Position numbers and translations under genes: made by a program
DNA from: Natronorubrum texcoconense
GTDB taxonomy: Archaea > Halobacteriota > Halobacteria > Halobacteriales > Natrialbaceae
NCBI RefSeq assembly: GCF_900100335.1
Contig: NZ_FNFE01000003.1
Span: forward strand, 393,631-457,630
Length of the DNA stretch: 64,000 nucleotides
Direction of reading: 5' to 3'
Notes under the pieces: model-generated
What the model was told of the DNA's origin: nothing
The model's input: only the letters and a program-made list of their open reading frames with translations
The model's database searches: none
Shown here: positions 63,232 through 64,000 of the stretch, in pieces
Position numbering within the stretch: position 1 is the first letter of the stretch
Layout of the letters: each line of letters opens with the position of its first letter

Positions 63232-63708
63232 ATGCAACGCCGTTCGTTGCTCGCCGGCGCCGCCGCCTCGAGCGCCGCGCTCGCGGGCTGTCTCTCGCTC
63301 GCCGAGTCGGCAGCCGCCCAGGACGATTCCGAGCCCGAGCCGCCGTCGGATCCGGACGATCCGATCGCTCGAGCGACGATTGGCTCCCGGAGCGAGGACG
63401 AGCCGCCTCACCGGGTTCGCCTCTGGAACCTCGACGACGACCGGCGGGCCGTCTCCCTCGAAATCGAGTCGGCTGACGGGACTACCCCGTTCGACGGAAG
63501 CTACGACCTCGATCCCGAGGCCCACGTCGTCGTCTTCCTCCACGGGCGGGAGGATTACGAAATTACCGTCGGTATCGACGACGAAGAACCGAGCACCACC
63601 GAGCTCGAGGAATCGTCGTTCGACGACCCCTGCCCCGGGACCGACCTGTTCGTCCTCGAGGACGGTGAGGTCGAGACGACGACGGAATCGGAGGCTGACC
63701 ACTGCTGA
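63232..63708 (+). CDS. Secreted lipoprotein, small
   Basis: The 158-residue product begins MQRRSLLAGAAASSAALAG with Cys20 (lipobox LAGC), then an acidic spacer, then a beta-rich domain (PHRVRLWNLDDDRRAVSLEI, YDLDPEAHVVVFLHGREDYE). Two cysteines near the end (FDDPCPGTDLFVLEDGE and ADHC) may form a disulfide. An in-frame ATG five codons upstream is possible, but the RR position favours 63232. It is divergent from aroC. Confidence 0.72.
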   Translation: MQRRSLLAGAAASSAALAGCLSLAESAAAQDDSEPEPPSDPDDPIARATIGSRSEDEPPHRVRLWNLDDDRRAVSLEIESADGTTPFDGSYDLDPEAHVVVFLHGREDYEITVGIDDEEPSTTELEESSFDDPCPGTDLFVLEDGEVETTTESEADHC

Positions 63709-64000
63709 TCCACCCGGTCATATCGATGTCTCCGAACTCGAATTTAGTGTGCCGTCGGTCCAGTCACCGATCGACCACCGCCACGGCGTACTGGGGATCG
63801 GCGGAACGAGCTACCGTGAGGCCACCAACTCGTCGAACTCGCAGGCCGCCAGCGGCACCGGCATCTGTCGTCGAGACGGTTCGATCGACGTCAGAGCGGT
63901 GTTCGATTCGTCTCAGGGCAGTTCGAACTCGATCGCCCCAGCCTGACGCGACCACCTTTTGTCTCAGTCGGCTGCTCCGCAGCCTCCTTCGCAAAATCTG
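63709..64000. other. Right-hand end of the window, no gene seen
   Basis: Short frames exist on both strands but none has a start, a recognisable domain and haloarchaeal composition together. The last bases, rich in GCAGCC and GCTGCTCCGC, look like ordinary intergenic DNA. The stretch may contain the promoter of a gene beyond the edge. Confidence 0.35.

Noticed and set aside
1..64000. tRNA and rRNA genes
   Set aside because: I looked for the T-loop GGTTCGAAT-type signature and for conserved rRNA segments in the intergenic stretches and saw none, though a short tRNA could be missed by eye.

Overview
The window is chromosomal DNA from an extremely halophilic archaeon (class Halobacteria, most likely the Natrialbales side). 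The evidence is the high G+C, the very acidic proteins, the leaderless-looking promoters, Tat-type lipoproteins with an RR-x-FL start and a (L/S)AGC or LSGC lipobox, and a set of archaeal-only genes: PolB, Mre11/Rad50, a proteasome-activating nucleotidase, RpoP, L37Ae, prefoldin beta, the KEOPS subunit Pcc1, Pth2, TruD, ThiR and Thi4. All identifications come from reading the sequence; no database search was made.

Layout. 1-8.3 kb is replication, repair and proteolysis: the end of polB, a winged-helix gene, rad50 and mre11 (overlapping), a structured non-coding stretch, and a MarR-like gene divergent from panA. 8.5-12.5 kb holds small haloarchaeal proteins, guaAa, an NmrA-type reductase and three signs of gene decay or insertion. 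12.5-16.8 kb is a lactate-utilisation pair (lutC and a fused lutB-lutA) and hflX. 17.1-20.3 kb is the conserved archaeal block L37Ae-RpoP-Pcc1 ... prefoldin beta-DUF3194, interrupted by a lipoprotein with a His-rich stretch and a DUF2243 membrane protein. 20.3-29.4 kb carries surE, truD, pth2, dcd, zinc-ribbon proteins and several small membrane proteins. 29.4-38.4 kb carries thiR, a methyltransferase, an AT-rich island with one orphan gene, a FetAB-like ABC transporter, and thi4. 38.7-46.6 kb carries a flippase, a zinc alcohol dehydrogenase, a MATE exporter and topA. 46.8-51.2 kb is one giant gene joining a long HEAT-repeat array to a PQQ-type beta-propeller. 51.3-64 kb carries a methyltransferase, a thioredoxin-like lipoprotein, two divergent DMT exporters, a NosL-like lipoprotein, an Lrp regulator, the 2-oxoacid:ferredoxin oxidoreductase pair (korAB-like), aroC and a terminal lipoprotein.

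How parts fit. Mre11/Rad50 form a repair complex. ThiR (regulator) and Thi4 (thiazole synthase) lie 6 kb apart and plausibly form a regulator-target pair. KorA/KorB form one enzyme. The L37Ae-RpoP-Pcc1-prefoldin genes are growth-related information processing. The most unusual items are the HEAT-propeller protein, the AT-rich island flanked by a short direct repeat, the structured region at 6.3-6.5 kb, and an L37Ae that lacks its zinc-finger cysteines.
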